A DNA stretch of 64,000 bases from assembly GCA_030340625.1 (NCBI GenBank), contig JAOPHQ010005454.1:62001-126000 (forward strand), in the 5' to 3' direction. Below the pieces are notes generated by a model that saw only the letters and a list, made by a program, of their open reading frames with translations, was not told the DNA's origin and made no database searches. Shown in pieces: positions 11,162 through 20,788 of this stretch (position 1 is the stretch's first letter; every line of letters begins with the position of its first letter). The translations under genes were made by a program, and so were the position numbers. The stretch comes from Merluccius polli (taxonomy: Eukaryota; Chordata; Actinopteri; Gadiformes; Merlucciidae).

Positions 11162-11249
11162 TTAGTCTAGGCTACGTCAGAGATGTAGAACATGAACTTC
11201 CGTGTAGGAAGTTTTTTTTGTCTCAACGTAGGTCAGTCATTACTTTTAT

Positions 11250-11560
11250 AAACGAGCAAGCCTTTTCAGGCAGACGCCGTCAGATCTCTAGAACATAAAC
11301 TCGTGTAGGCGCAAGCCTTTTCGGGCAGACTTTTAATTTGCGAGATCTCGCAATAATAATTTGCGAGATCTCGCAATAATAATTTGCGAGATCTCGCAAA
11401 ACTTTTGCGAGATCTCGCAAAACTTTTGCGAGATCTCGCAATAATAATTTGCGAGATCTCGCAAATTAAAAAAGAAAAAAGGTTGTAGTGCCTATATGTT
11501 ACCAGCAGGTGCAACCATAGGATTCCTATGGGGGAACGGCTCTGACGGCTCTGATTACCA
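11250..11560. repeat. Second array of GCGAGATCTCGC palindromes
   Basis: Six perfect palindromes start at 11340, 11363, 11386, 11407, 11428 and 11451, spaced 21 or 23 bases according to the spacer (AAAACTTTT or AATAATAATTT). The same GGTTGTAGTGCC and CCATAGGATTCC tail follows as in the array at 830-1107. A direct repeat (GCAAGCCTTTTC with GGCAGAC) lies just before it at 11260-11335. Confidence 0.85.
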
Positions 11561-11589
11561 AACCAGGTGAAACATGATCGTAAGCATAT

Positions 11590-11912
11590 CATCGGGTCTT
11601 CAACGTTTTCCAGGCCAAGGACCCCCAAACTGATAGAGAGATGGAGCGGGGACCCCCTACTTATATTGTGTAAAATTGTGTTTTATATTAAACTGGTCCT
11701 ATAGTGCCATGTATAAATGTACCTTGTTATTGTGCATTCAATACTAAGATATTCAAATAATACACAGGTTCATAATATTCATGTGCAAGGTACAGCGAGC
11801 AGGGTGGCATGCCACTGCCATTCATAAACATAATGCGTGAGTGCGCGTGCATGTGTGTGTGTGTGTGTGTGAGCGAGCCTGGGTTGAGCGCGAGGAACAT
11901 TAGGAAAGAGCA
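11590..11912. other. Probable DNA-transposon scrap and a (GT)n run
   Basis: The bases GGTCTTCAACGTTTTCCAGG near 11595 and the following GGACCCCC resemble ends of common hAT-type repeats, but no second terminus was found. A (GT)n run lies at about 11849-11871. Confidence 0.35.
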
Positions 11913-12075
11913 GTGTTGGGCAAGTTACTTCAAATATGTAATTCATTACGTATTACTTATTACTGTCATTTCAAAGTAATTCGTTACATTACAATATTAC
12001 TGTCTTTGAATTGTAAGGCATTACACTACTTTTGCATTACTTTTACATTACTTTCATCAAAATAACTGGAAATAT
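11913..12075. mobile_element. Non-autonomous DNA-element end (AGTGTTGGGCAAGTTAC type)
   Basis: The terminal sequence AGTGTTGGGCAAGTTAC and the following TAATTC/ATTACG-rich stretch belong to a very common fish repeat. It lies next to the broken 3' end of the retrovirus at about 12120-12190, so its insertion or a linked deletion may have removed the rest of that provirus. Confidence 0.5.
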
Positions 12076-12120
12076 GGATTTGGCGTTCTCAATAGATCTT
12101 ATTGCGTTCAATGCAGCTCA

Positions 12121-15100
12121 TTAAGACATCCAGTAGGAGGTGATGTGGTATGGCATAATGAGTGAGCTAGGCTTAAGGCTACGATGTATCATGTCTGTGT
12201 AGTCAATTATGATCTCTTGACCTGGTAAGGCCGGCAGAGGAAATTTCCCTTGGTGTGGTTTCACTGTGGGTCTTATATTGTACACATTACAAATGCTGCA
12301 TTCTCTGATATGGTTCTCAATCATTGCGGGTAGACATGGATGCCACCAGTGAATCAACTGATGTGTCATTTGTCTACTGCCACTATGTGTCGGTCCGTGT
12401 GCTTCCTGGAGCATCCCTTGTGTCAGTCCCGGAGGGAGGACTGGCCTTCCCTCCGGTCCCCTCCATAGTCCTTCAGTCTGTACTGTTCCCCTGCCCACCC
12501 ATACACTCTTATCCTGAGCTGAGGCTTTCTCCTGCTCTTTCCTTATTATGTCTTCGTCACAAGGGGGCAGTATGTCATGCACTGTCTTGGTTGCCTGTAC
12601 CATCATGTACTGTGTCCCATAGCCGGCTGTCAGTTTAGCCGCCTGGTCTGCAGCGTCATTTCCTCTAGCAGTCAGTGTCTCAGTCTTGTCATGTCCTTTG
12701 CACTTAATTACTGCTACTTGTCTGGGCTTCATTAACGCTTCTGCAAGTCTCTTTATGTCTTTTTCGTGTTTGATGGGTGTTTTAGATGTTGTGAGGAAAT
12801 TTGATCTGATCCACTGACTTAGCTCAACCTGAATGGCTCCCAAGATGTATGCAGAATCTGTATAGATATTCACACTCTTTCCCTCCGCCCACTCTAGTGC
12901 TGCTATCATTGCCTGTAGTTCTGCTAGCTGAGCTGACTCTTTCCCTGTCACTCTCTCTGCTGTTACTGTCTCAAAACCATCTGCTCCTCTTCTCACCACT
13001 GCCCATGCTGCCTTCAAGCCTTCTGTGGGATGTCTGAAACAACATCCGTCCGTGAACAATGTTTCCTCTGCTTCTTGTAGTGGCTGACTTTGTAAATCTA
13101 CTCTCACCTTCACATCTGTCTGTACTCTTTCCTCACATAAATGTGGTTCCCCTTCCCCCATATTGTCTGCCATGTTGATTCCTTCATGGGTGAACGTTAT
13201 GTGTGGTGCCGTTAGGATTTTGTCGAGTCTTGTCTGCCGCAGTGAGGTCATGGTGAATGCTTGTGAGTTTACAAACGCAACTACACTATGTGTGGTCAGT
13301 ACTGTTAACGCGTGTCCCATCACAATATGTGCTGTTTTATTCAACAGTTTCACAACTCCTGCTGCATGTCTGGTGCATGGTGGGTGTCTGTTCTCTGTTG
13401 CATCTAGTGTCACGCTTGCGTATGTCAGTACCTGTCTTCCACCCCCTTTTTTCTGAAAAAGCACCCCACTCACTGAGTTGGGTTTTTCAGAAACATCCAA
13501 AAAGAATGGCATAGTGTAGTCCGGTACCGCCAATGCAATAGCGCTCGACAGGTTTTGTTTCAAAGTAATGAAGCTCTGTTCTTCTGTCAAACCCCACTGT
13601 AGTGTGGCTGACAGGTTTCTCATACCTACTACATTTACCATGGTGCGCAATGGGGCTGTGAGTTCTACATAGTTAGGTACAAAATTACGGCTGTATCCTG
13701 TCAGGCCTAAAAATGAGAGCATCTCTTTTACTGTGCCTGGCTTGGGATGATGTAAAATGGAATCCTTATGTGCTGGTGACACGTCTGTCCCTTTGTGTGA
13801 GATAACGCGCCCCAAAAAGGAGACCACTTGTCTGCAACACTGCAGCTTCTTTTTTGACACTTTAAAGCCTACTTGGAACAATCTGTGTAACACTGCTTCG
13901 GTGGCAGCCAGGCAATCAAATGGCGTAGGTGAGGCAATCAATATATCATCCACATATTGAACTAGGACAACACCATTAGGCAAACACACTCCTGTGAGCA
14001 AGTCCTTCAATACCTGATTGAAAATACCTGGGGACAACACAAAGCCTTGTGGCAACCTGTTGTAAGTTAGCGGACGTCCCTGGTATGTGAATGAAAAAAT
14101 GTGCCTCAGTTTAGGATCGAGTGGAAGACAGAAAAAAGCGTTGGCCAAATCAATACATGTAAACCACTTATGTTGTGGAGTTATCACTGAAAGTTCTGTG
14201 TATGGATTTGGGACTGAAAGAGTGGGCGTTGTAATTATGCCATTAATGCGGCGCAGATCATGTGCCATTCGAAATTTGCCTGTCTGTTGTTTTTCTACTG
14301 GTAAAATAGGAGTGTTCCAGTCGCTAGAGCTGTCCACTAGTACTCCTGCCTCTAGGAGGCCACTGATTGTGTCTGCAATTCCTGCCTCTGCCGCTGGTTT
14401 GTGTGGATACTGTTTCTGCCAGATGGGTGTTTGTGTCTCAAGAAGGTCAAAGGAAACAGGAGAAATAGTGGAGCAAAATCCTACGTCTGTCGGTCCTAGT
14501 GACCACAATGATTCAGGCAAGGTTTTTAACATTCCCTCCGTATCAGGGTGGTCTGACTTTTCCCTGCCATGAAATCTCTCAATCTGTCTGTGTTCTAGTA
14601 GCACAGTGTCGTGTGTACCTTGAGTGATTTGATAAGCTTTCTCCGAGGCCGAATATAACACTTTGGGAATTTGAGTTGGCTCCCAATCAGAGGCTTTTAA
14701 CAATCTCTTAGTCATGGGGCCCAATTCTTTTGCCTGATGGTCTGAATGTACTGCAAGGGTAATATGAGGAACGGCCTCTTTTGTCATCTCATAATACTGG
14801 AGTAACTCATCATTTAGTTCAACTACAGCCGCTATCCCTTCTGGTCCTGCCAGCAAACACCTGGCCTCCACCTGCACCTCCGTACCCTCTACCGTCATAA
14901 ATGCGTCATGATACACCCAAGTTTCATCCCGATCATAAAACAATGTGACATGGAGAGGATCAGGGGGAGGAGCATAGGGATTCAACATGTGCAACCATGG
15001 TTTCCAGTCTGTGTACAATGATTTTACACCGCCCCCTTTTGATGTTTCTGGCTGTATCAATCCCCAGTAGATATCCGCCCACTGCTCACTAGCACCCGGT

Positions 15101-15498
15101 GTGTTGTCTTGGGCTAAGAGCATCTGTGAATGGGACCCCCACTCGCTCACCGAGCAGTTAAAGGTCTGTCCATTTGGAAAAGTCACAATCAGACCGTCCG
15201 GTCCGCACAAAATGGACGCTCCGCTCTTCACCAGCAAATCCCTTCCCATAAGATTCACTGGACACTGAGGAGATGCAATATATCGATGTTCAAAAGTCTG
15301 TCCTGCCACTGATGTGCGCAATGGCGTAGTCAAAGGCAGATAATTTGGCTGTCCCGAGAAACCTGTTAATTCAACCGTGTCTGTAGTCAATTTGGAGCTC
15401 GGTACTCGGCCATTCAGAGTAGAGTACCGTGCCCCAGAGTCCACAAGAAAAGGCAAATTCTTCTCCAACACCTCCAGTGACAAATAAGGATCCACCAA
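12121..15498 (-). CDS. pol: Retroviral pol: protease, 2H-like region, RT, RNase H, partial integrase
   Basis: From residue 1 of the 1125-residue open frame: aspartic protease with DSGA at 20-23; a region at about 160-275 with HVTL (183-186) and HITL (245-248), which looks like the paired motifs of 2H phosphoesterases; reverse transcriptase with YVDD at 515-518; connection; RNase H with TDG at 816-818, Glu860 and Asp881; and integrase with the HHCC zinc site (His1034, His1038, Cys1067, Cys1070) and the first catalytic Asp in IDYTD (Asp1099). Similarity stops at about residue 1104, so the integrase lacks its second Asp and Glu and could not work. The frame is continuous with gag across one TGA, so synthesis would need stop-codon readthrough. 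Confidence 0.9.
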   Translation of the reverse strand: MVDPYLSLEVLEKNLPFLVDSGARYSTLNGRVPSSKLTTDTVELTGFSGQPNYLPLTTPLRTSVAGQTFEHRYIASPQCPVNLMGRDLLVKSGASILCGPDGLIVTFPNGQTFNCSVSEWGSHSQMLLAQDNTPGASEQWADIYWGLIQPETSKGGGVKSLYTDWKPWLHMLNPYAPPPDPLHVTLFYDRDETWVYHDAFMTVEGTEVQVEARCLLAGPEGIAAVVELNDELLQYYEMTKEAVPHITLAVHSDHQAKELGPMTKRLLKASDWEPTQIPKVLYSASEKAYQITQGTHDTVLLEHRQIERFHGREKSDHPDTEGMLKTLPESLWSLGPTDVGFCSTISPVSFDLLETQTPIWQKQYPHKPAAEAGIADTISGLLEAGVLVDSSSDWNTPILPVEKQQTGKFRMAHDLRRINGIITTPTLSVPNPYTELSVITPQHKWFTCIDLANAFFCLPLDPKLRHIFSFTYQGRPLTYNRLPQGFVLSPGIFNQVLKDLLTGVCLPNGVVLVQYVDDILIASPTPFDCLAATEAVLHRLFQVGFKVSKKKLQCCRQVVSFLGRVISHKGTDVSPAHKDSILHHPKPGTVKEMLSFLGLTGYSRNFVPNYVELTAPLRTMVNVVGMRNLSATLQWGLTEEQSFITLKQNLSSAIALAVPDYTMPFFLDVSEKPNSVSGVLFQKKGGGRQVLTYASVTLDATENRHPPCTRHAAGVVKLLNKTAHIVMGHALTVLTTHSVVAFVNSQAFTMTSLRQTRLDKILTAPHITFTHEGINMADNMGEGEPHLCEERVQTDVKVRVDLQSQPLQEAEETLFTDGCCFRHPTEGLKAAWAVVRRGADGFETVTAERVTGKESAQLAELQAMIAALEWAEGKSVNIYTDSAYILGAIQVELSQWIRSNFLTTSKTPIKHEKDIKRLAEALMKPRQVAVIKCKGHDKTETLTARGNDAADQAAKLTAGYGTQYMMVQATKTVHDILPPCDEDIIRKEQEKASAQDKSVWVGRGTVQTEGLWRGPEGRPVLPPGLTQGMLQEAHGPTHSGSRQMTHQLIHWWHPCLPAMIENHIRECSICNVYNIRPTVKPHQGKFPLPALPGQEIIIDYTDMIHRSLKPSSLIMPYHITSYWMS

Positions 15499-15525
15499 CC
15501 CTATGTCAGAGGTTTCCGGGCCCCT

Positions 15526-18069
15526 TCATGATTCTTGCTGATACTGGAAACCCTCTTCCCTCTCAGGCCCTGGATGGTTGTTGCGGGTGTGTAGGGGATA
15601 CTGCCCTCTAGGGACTGTGGCAGAGTTTGGAGCTTGGTGACGTCCGTCACCCCTTGGTGGCCTATACCCCTGTTGCCGTGAATACCCCTGTCGTTGTGGG
15701 TAATCATCTTGTTGTGAGGTTCGGCAGTGTCTCGCCCAGTGCCCCCTCCGACCACAAACATAGCATTGGTCACGGTAGACCCGTGGCGGGTAGCCTCGTC
15801 CCCGCCCCCTAGCCCATCCCCTCCCCGTCTGTCGTGGAGGTTGGTCGTACATGTCCTGCTCGGGTGGGTACGCCGGCGCAGGAGGAGCCCTCGGCTGTAG
15901 CTGTAACTGACCCTGCTCTGCCTCTGTTCCAGGCTGCTGTAACATTTGGCTGCTTTGTTTTGATGGTTTTTTAGCTTCATTTATCTTACGCCGTTCGTTC
16001 TCTAATTGTAATTTCAACAACTGGGCCGTATTACTAGCCAGATCAGACTCAAGGTCCTTCTGCTTTTCCTCTTCAAGAGACACAAAGTATGTTAGGTGTT
16101 TTTCCCACCGGTCAGTACCACATCCTATTAGATCGGGATTCTCCCTCATTCGGTCCCGCACTGCTTTTGGCATACCATCTAGAATTGCCTTCCTGAATAA
16201 TGATGTCTGTAATCTATCCTGGCTAGGGTGAATCCCCGCTATCTCAGTCCACGCAGTTCTGCTCCTCAAAAGGAATTCTGGCACGCTTTCCTTCTCCTTT
16301 GGTTTGAATATCAGGGAGTGTAAGGCTCCCTCTGGCACCGGGTATTTTTCGCGCATCACGATGCCCACACTGGTGGCCTGTGGCCAAAATAAGTGATCAT
16401 CAGGTATGCTTACTGTGTTAGCGGCAAACTCAATTTGCTGTTGCTCATGCGTAGGGAGTTGACGGCCAATTAATCCTCTCCAATCTCCCATGCACAGAGT
16501 CCAGCCGTTTGTTAACTGACTGAAGTTATCCATCCATTTACGCCCTCCGTCAGTGGGAGCGGGCATTTTCTCCACAATACTATTCATATCTGTAAAGCTA
16601 AAAGGTTGATACACCTCTCTCCCATTACTTTTAGCTACTAATGGCATTGCATAGGCGGACGGTACGCTACATTCTTTCCCATTTGGGCCCAGCATTACAT
16701 GGTCACCCTCCCCCTGTTGTTGAGATCGTGTGGCGCGTGTAGTGAGTGGCCCTGCACACTGCTCATTCTGCTGTACCCTCTCTGTCTCTTCTCTGTTTTG
16801 ATTAAATAAAGGGCGGGGTGTGGAGGGGTCATTACCTACGGTCATTGTTCCTGTTATATTTACTGGATATCTCTCCCCCATTAATTCCCTAAGCTCTCCC
16901 TCGGTCAGCCAGTCACACGCCTCCTCTTCTCTCCCTATTTCATCTGAGCTGTCATTGTCCTCGGTCTGTACTGCAGCCTGGGCTATCTGACTTTGCCTCA
17001 TTCGAATTCCCTTTAGTCTAAATGGTGACGACATATCCCCCTCCCTGCTCTTTGTTAGGTCAGGGCCAGGGGAGGCGTGGTCATCTGACAGTTGGCTCTT
17101 AGTATGCTTAGTACCATCACTCTCGCGGGTTGTTATGGCTACGGAAGCGCCGACGCCTGCCTGAGTTGTTGTTGTCCTTGTTGCCGTCGGCCACCGGGTG
17201 CCACGACGTCCCCTAGCGTTTGGTGCCGTTAGTCCCCATCTAGCTCTGGCTGTGCTTTCCCCTATGTCTTGCCCTAGTTGGTAACCCGTATTCTGACCGA
17301 TGTGTCTCGCTGCTACCTCTCGCTGTGTGTCCTGTATTAACGCCTCTAAATCCCCCTGTCTATCCTTCAATTCCCTCATAGCCGTTGCCATGGTACTCCT
17401 TTGTTCTTGTAGAAATGATTCCCATTCCTGCCGTGTGACTGCTTCTGTCTCTAGTAAATCTGTGTCAAGGTCTAACTTCCCGCCTCTTACATTGATAACG
17501 GGGGCTTGGATTCCCCCTGGTATGATAACAGCATATGGGAGAGGTATTTTCATGTCGGCTGTGTCGTCAGATGCTGTGTGTGCCCTTAGTGCCTCTGTGT
17601 CTGGGTCTAGTTGGGGGGCTGTTGGTCCCGTCGGTGAAACAGTCTCAGTCTTAGTCACCGTCCTGGGTTTGTTTCTGTCCTTCTGAGCTTCTAATGCTAG
17701 GCATGTTAACGCTATTTTATTCACTAACGCTCTCATCTCCTCTTTCTCTTCTAGAGCAGCTCTCCACTTCTTCTTTGTTCCCCAACTTTGCTCTCCCTCT
17801 TCTGCCCTGTGCCTTTCTAACTCTTTTAACACAGCCCTCTCGGCCTCCGCCAGATAGGGTAACAATCTGTCCTGCTCCTCATCTCCAGGTATCTGTCCCT
17901 TCTCCTGGAGCCACATCCAGGTTACCTCGTAACCCTCCATTATCTTTTCCTGTGTATTCGGTGTACATCCACTAATCAATTGGAGCCTGATTTGTTTCCA
18001 TTGCTCTCCTATGGTGTCCCCAGTACACCCCCCACATTCCTTGAACTCTCTGATAGGTTCCCCGTCCAT
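15526..18069 (-). CDS. gag: Retroviral gag polyprotein, 847 residues
   Basis: The frame opens at an ATG in an A-rich context and is open for 847 codons. Residues about 470-690 carry the capsid-like region, followed by a charged coiled-coil-like stretch. An Arg/Gly-rich segment leads to one CCHC zinc knuckle, CYVCGRRGHWARHC at about 769-782, the nucleocapsid RNA-binding motif. It is longer than gammaretroviral Gag (about 540), mainly in a Ser/Thr-rich N-terminal half. It ends at TGA (15528-15526), and pol continues in the same frame. Gag proteins of this kind assemble the particle around genomic RNA. Confidence 0.88.
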   Translation of the reverse strand: MDGEPIREFKECGGCTGDTIGEQWKQIRLQLISGCTPNTQEKIMEGYEVTWMWLQEKGQIPGDEEQDRLLPYLAEAERAVLKELERHRAEEGEQSWGTKKKWRAALEEKEEMRALVNKIALTCLALEAQKDRNKPRTVTKTETVSPTGPTAPQLDPDTEALRAHTASDDTADMKIPLPYAVIIPGGIQAPVINVRGGKLDLDTDLLETEAVTRQEWESFLQEQRSTMATAMRELKDRQGDLEALIQDTQREVAARHIGQNTGYQLGQDIGESTARARWGLTAPNARGRRGTRWPTATRTTTTQAGVGASVAITTRESDGTKHTKSQLSDDHASPGPDLTKSREGDMSSPFRLKGIRMRQSQIAQAAVQTEDNDSSDEIGREEEACDWLTEGELRELMGERYPVNITGTMTVGNDPSTPRPLFNQNREETERVQQNEQCAGPLTTRATRSQQQGEGDHVMLGPNGKECSVPSAYAMPLVAKSNGREVYQPFSFTDMNSIVEKMPAPTDGGRKWMDNFSQLTNGWTLCMGDWRGLIGRQLPTHEQQQIEFAANTVSIPDDHLFWPQATSVGIVMREKYPVPEGALHSLIFKPKEKESVPEFLLRSRTAWTEIAGIHPSQDRLQTSLFRKAILDGMPKAVRDRMRENPDLIGCGTDRWEKHLTYFVSLEEEKQKDLESDLASNTAQLLKLQLENERRKINEAKKPSKQSSQMLQQPGTEAEQGQLQLQPRAPPAPAYPPEQDMYDQPPRQTGRGWARGRGRGYPPRVYRDQCYVCGRRGHWARHCRTSQQDDYPQRQGYSRQQGYRPPRGDGRHQAPNSATVPRGQYPLHTRNNHPGPEREEGFQYQQES

Positions 18070-19041
18070 TTTTTACCCACTATCTTTAACCAGTACACAA
18101 TCAACAAAAAATGTTGATACACATACAGGGTCGGTGTGAATGACTCACGGTCTGCTCTCTGCACGAAATATTGCCCAGTGAGACAAGCTTCTAGGCTGAT
18201 AATATCAGTCCGGTCTCACCCGAGCTTCATGCAGAAACTTTTAGACACACTTTCCCCGTATCCAACCACCCGTTTTCCCCACAGAAAATATTTTCAAATT
18301 TTTTTTTTTTTTTTTTTTGATACCCCACAGAACAGGCGTTAGACGAGACTTATGAGAATCTCACGAAAAGTCTAACCCCTGGAACCACCCACACAATATA
18401 CAATATTTACATAATCATGAGTTTCGCACCGACTCTAACGGTCAACGGGAAATGATACCCTTGGGCTACTCTGGCTACCCTCTCAGAGTTCCCTCTTCTG
18501 GTCTTGAAAGGAACCAGCTACCTTGGGGTCATATGGACCCTCTTTTCTCCTCCAGCCAATTTATATACTTATGGCGAGGAGGGGGCGGAATTTAAACCGC
18601 TGGCACTTTGTGGGGCTCTTCCTCCCCAATAAGGATTCCAACCCTCGGGCGGTCTCTTGCTCGTACGTTTTCACGGGCAGGTCCCCTAATTGGCAACGTC
18701 CTAAAAAGAGCGTCCCTGGCTCTTTGTGGGGCTCTTCCTCCCCAACAGGATTCCAACCCTCGGGCGGTCTCTTGCTCGTGCACTTACACGGCAGGTCCCC
18801 TAATTGGCAACGTCCAAAAAAGGAGCGTCCCTCTTGTTGCACACTATACTGGTTTAAACTATGTCTAGGACGGGTATCACAAGTGACTTCAAAACAGTTT
18901 TGGTAATGCCCAATCACAGAATTTTGTTATAACAGGCTTCTGCTTACCTTTTTCTTATGTGGATCCACGTAGTTCTGCTGTCACTCGGTCCTCTCGTCCG
19001 CTGTGTCACTTCTTCGTCTTCATCGCGTCGAGTTCACCAAT
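18070..19041 (-). other. Retroviral 5' leader with two 113-bp tandem repeats
   Basis: The untranslated leader between LTR and gag contains two tandem copies of about 113 bases at 18606-18719 and 18720-18831, each with GGGGCTCTTCCTCCCCAA and CCCTCGGGCGGTCTCTTGC on the plus strand. It also has an 18-T run at 18301-18318. Leader regions of retroviruses hold packaging and translation signals, so the repeat is a candidate structured element. No function is shown by sequence alone. Confidence 0.7.
19026..19040 (-). promoter_or_regulatory. Candidate retroviral primer-binding site
   Basis: Two bases inside the LTR edge the minus strand reads TGGTGAACTCGACGC. Its TGG start and position fit a tRNA primer-binding site. 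I could not match it confidently to one tRNA. Confidence 0.5.
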
Positions 19042-19687
19042 TGAAGTGAGAAGCAGTTTCTCTTGAAACTGTCACTCACGCGTGTTCGTTAATGAAGCGA
19101 TAGAAGAAGTGGTTTAGCTTTAAGAAATAATCAGTTTTATTGTTAACACCAGTATAATCTGCAGAGTTTTACAGATATCTGGGCCCAACTATGTTTCCCT
19201 GACAGAACAGGGTGTGTCAGTTCACGAAGTCTGCGCACTAACTATTCCTGACCCAGGAAGTTATATACACATAACAGTGAAAACGTCATAAAGGGCTGTC
19301 CTCTTCTTCTCCTCTGGCTGTTGCCGTCTTCCCCTCTCGTCCTTGTGGTGTCTGGCCCCAGCACCAGACTGTCGCCTCCAGGTATTTCTCTAAAAGATTC
19401 TTTACACGTGCAGCGACAATCCTGCCTGTTTTTTCGCCATCACCCAACCTCACTATCTACTCCACATATGTAACCAACAACGCACTCATTCCGATCCTGA
19501 GGAGCTGCCCCCATGCTCACATGCCTCTGCTCATACCTCATGACTCTGTCCTTCGTCTGGAGACAGGCACAGAGGCCAGTGTGACCCACAATCATTGGTC
19601 ATAGGATAGATCTAAACTATAACCATACCTTCAGCAGCTATACCAGCTAATGGGACTGAGCTTTGACCAGTACAGCCCCCTACTTCA
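19042..19687 (-). repeat. 5' LTR of the endogenous retrovirus, 646 bp
   Basis: The ends form the 6-base inverted repeat TGAAGT...ACTTCA. On the minus strand a TATATAA box (19261-19267) is followed by AATAAA (19136-19141) about 125 bases later, which gives a normal U3-R-U5 order. No second copy exists in the window, so divergence dating is not possible here. Confidence 0.8.
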
Positions 19688-20094
19688 TTACTTTATAAAA
19701 AGTCAAAAAGCAAATCTGAACACATAGCCCAGTTGGTTTAGCTGACTATTTTTCAAGAGCAGTGATTTTTTCCCCATTGGGTGAATAAATATTGACTGAC
19801 CTTCACTAGGTTATCATTGTGTTCATTATAAGAAAGAAAAGGATATTAGAATAGAAATGAGTCTACTTGTCGTGAAAGTGGTATAAGTAACAATAACTGT
19901 TATGTTAAATATTTTGTAGTGTAAGTGTTCTCTGATCCGACTGCCAGTACATCACTTTGGTGCTGCTGAAGAGGCAGTATCAGCCAGTCACTCAGCCTTG
20001 TATGCGCCTCCAGACAGCACAGGTAGAGTCAATGTACCCAACCAATATTAAAGATGCAACACTATTTTTGAAGTTTTTTTTATTCCCCCCCGAC
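19688..20094. other. Spacer between the retrovirus and the Gypsy element
   Basis: No gene, repeat terminus or conserved coding stretch was recognised in these 400 bases. Confidence 0.4.
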
Positions 20095-20781
20095 TGTTAA
20101 GGAACAGGACGGGTGGACCCAAACGCTGAACACATAGAGGCGGAGACGGGATAAAAAGGCAATGGGATTTATTGCTCACAGAGGGAATAACCACAAGCCA
20201 GGCTAGGTAAGCGGTAGTCGGGCAAGCGAGGGAATGGCAACAGGCGGGTAGTCGGACAGGCGATGGGTCGGTAACAGGCGGGCAGTCGGACAGGCGATGG
20301 GTCGGCAACAGGCGGGCAGTCGGACAGGCGATGAGTCGGCAACAGGCGGGTAGTCGGACAGGCGATGGGTCGGCAGCAGGCGGGTAGTCGGACAGGCGAT
20401 GGGTCGGCAGCAGGCGGGTAGTCGGACAGGCGATGAGTCGGCAACAGGCGGGTAGTCGGACAGGCGATGGGTCGGCAACAGGCGGGTAGTCGGACAGGCG
20501 ATGGGTCGGCAACAGGCGGGTAGTCATGCAGGCAGGGTTCGGCAGCAGGATCCGGCAGCAGGCGGGTAGTCAGGCAGGCAGGGGTTCAGCAACAGGCGGG
20601 TAGTCAGGCAGGCAGGGGTTCAGCAACAGGCGGGTAATCAGGCAGGCAGGGATTCAGCAACAGGCGGGTAGTCAGGGTTCAGCAACAGGCGGGTAATCTG
20701 GATCACAGGTAACTGGTTGGAGAAACAAAGGCACGAACTGGCGCCGGCTGGCCGGAGATCCCCGGCTTAAATAGGGAAACG
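20095..20781 (-). repeat. 3' LTR of the Gypsy element, 687 bp
   Basis: It is colinear with 25060-25686 and begins TGTTAAGG on the plus strand. It carries about nine copies of a 34-bp unit (GGCGGGTAGTCGGACAGGCG with GGTCGGCAACA) at about 20235-20525, then a second repeat type (CAGGCGGGTAGTCAGGCAGG) to about 20690. A TTAAATA box lies near 20766-20772 on the side expected for its promoter. Confidence 0.88.
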
Positions 20782-20788
20782 GTGATTA

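Larger units (their letters stand above)
12121..19687 (-). mobile_element. Endogenous retrovirus (gamma/epsilon-like), 3'-truncated
   Basis: In transcriptional order (high to low coordinates) it has an LTR (19687-19042), a primer-binding-like site, a 970-base leader, gag (18069-15526), one in-frame TGA, and pol (15498-12121) that stops early in the integrase core. No env, polypurine tract or second LTR was found. Gag and pol lie in the same frame with no other stop in about 1,970 codons, which suggests a fairly recent insertion that later lost its 3' half. The gag-stop-pol layout and RT/RNase H features suggest the gamma/epsilon side of the retroviruses; the genus is an inference. Confidence 0.88.

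Noticed and set aside
832..11462. Palindrome arrays as a CRISPR-like or restriction-related system
   Set aside because: Spacers are identical and 9-11 bases long, and there is no adjacent protein gene of such a system.
12324..14572. Several plus-strand frames of 60-160 codons
   Set aside because: They are shadows of the retroviral pol on the other strand and lack any known motif.
20048..20527. Regular 34-bp repeats, which also give long repetitive open frames
   Set aside because: Not a CRISPR array: the units are head-to-tail with no unique spacers, lie inside both LTRs of a retrotransposon, and this is vertebrate DNA. The open frames are products of the repeat.
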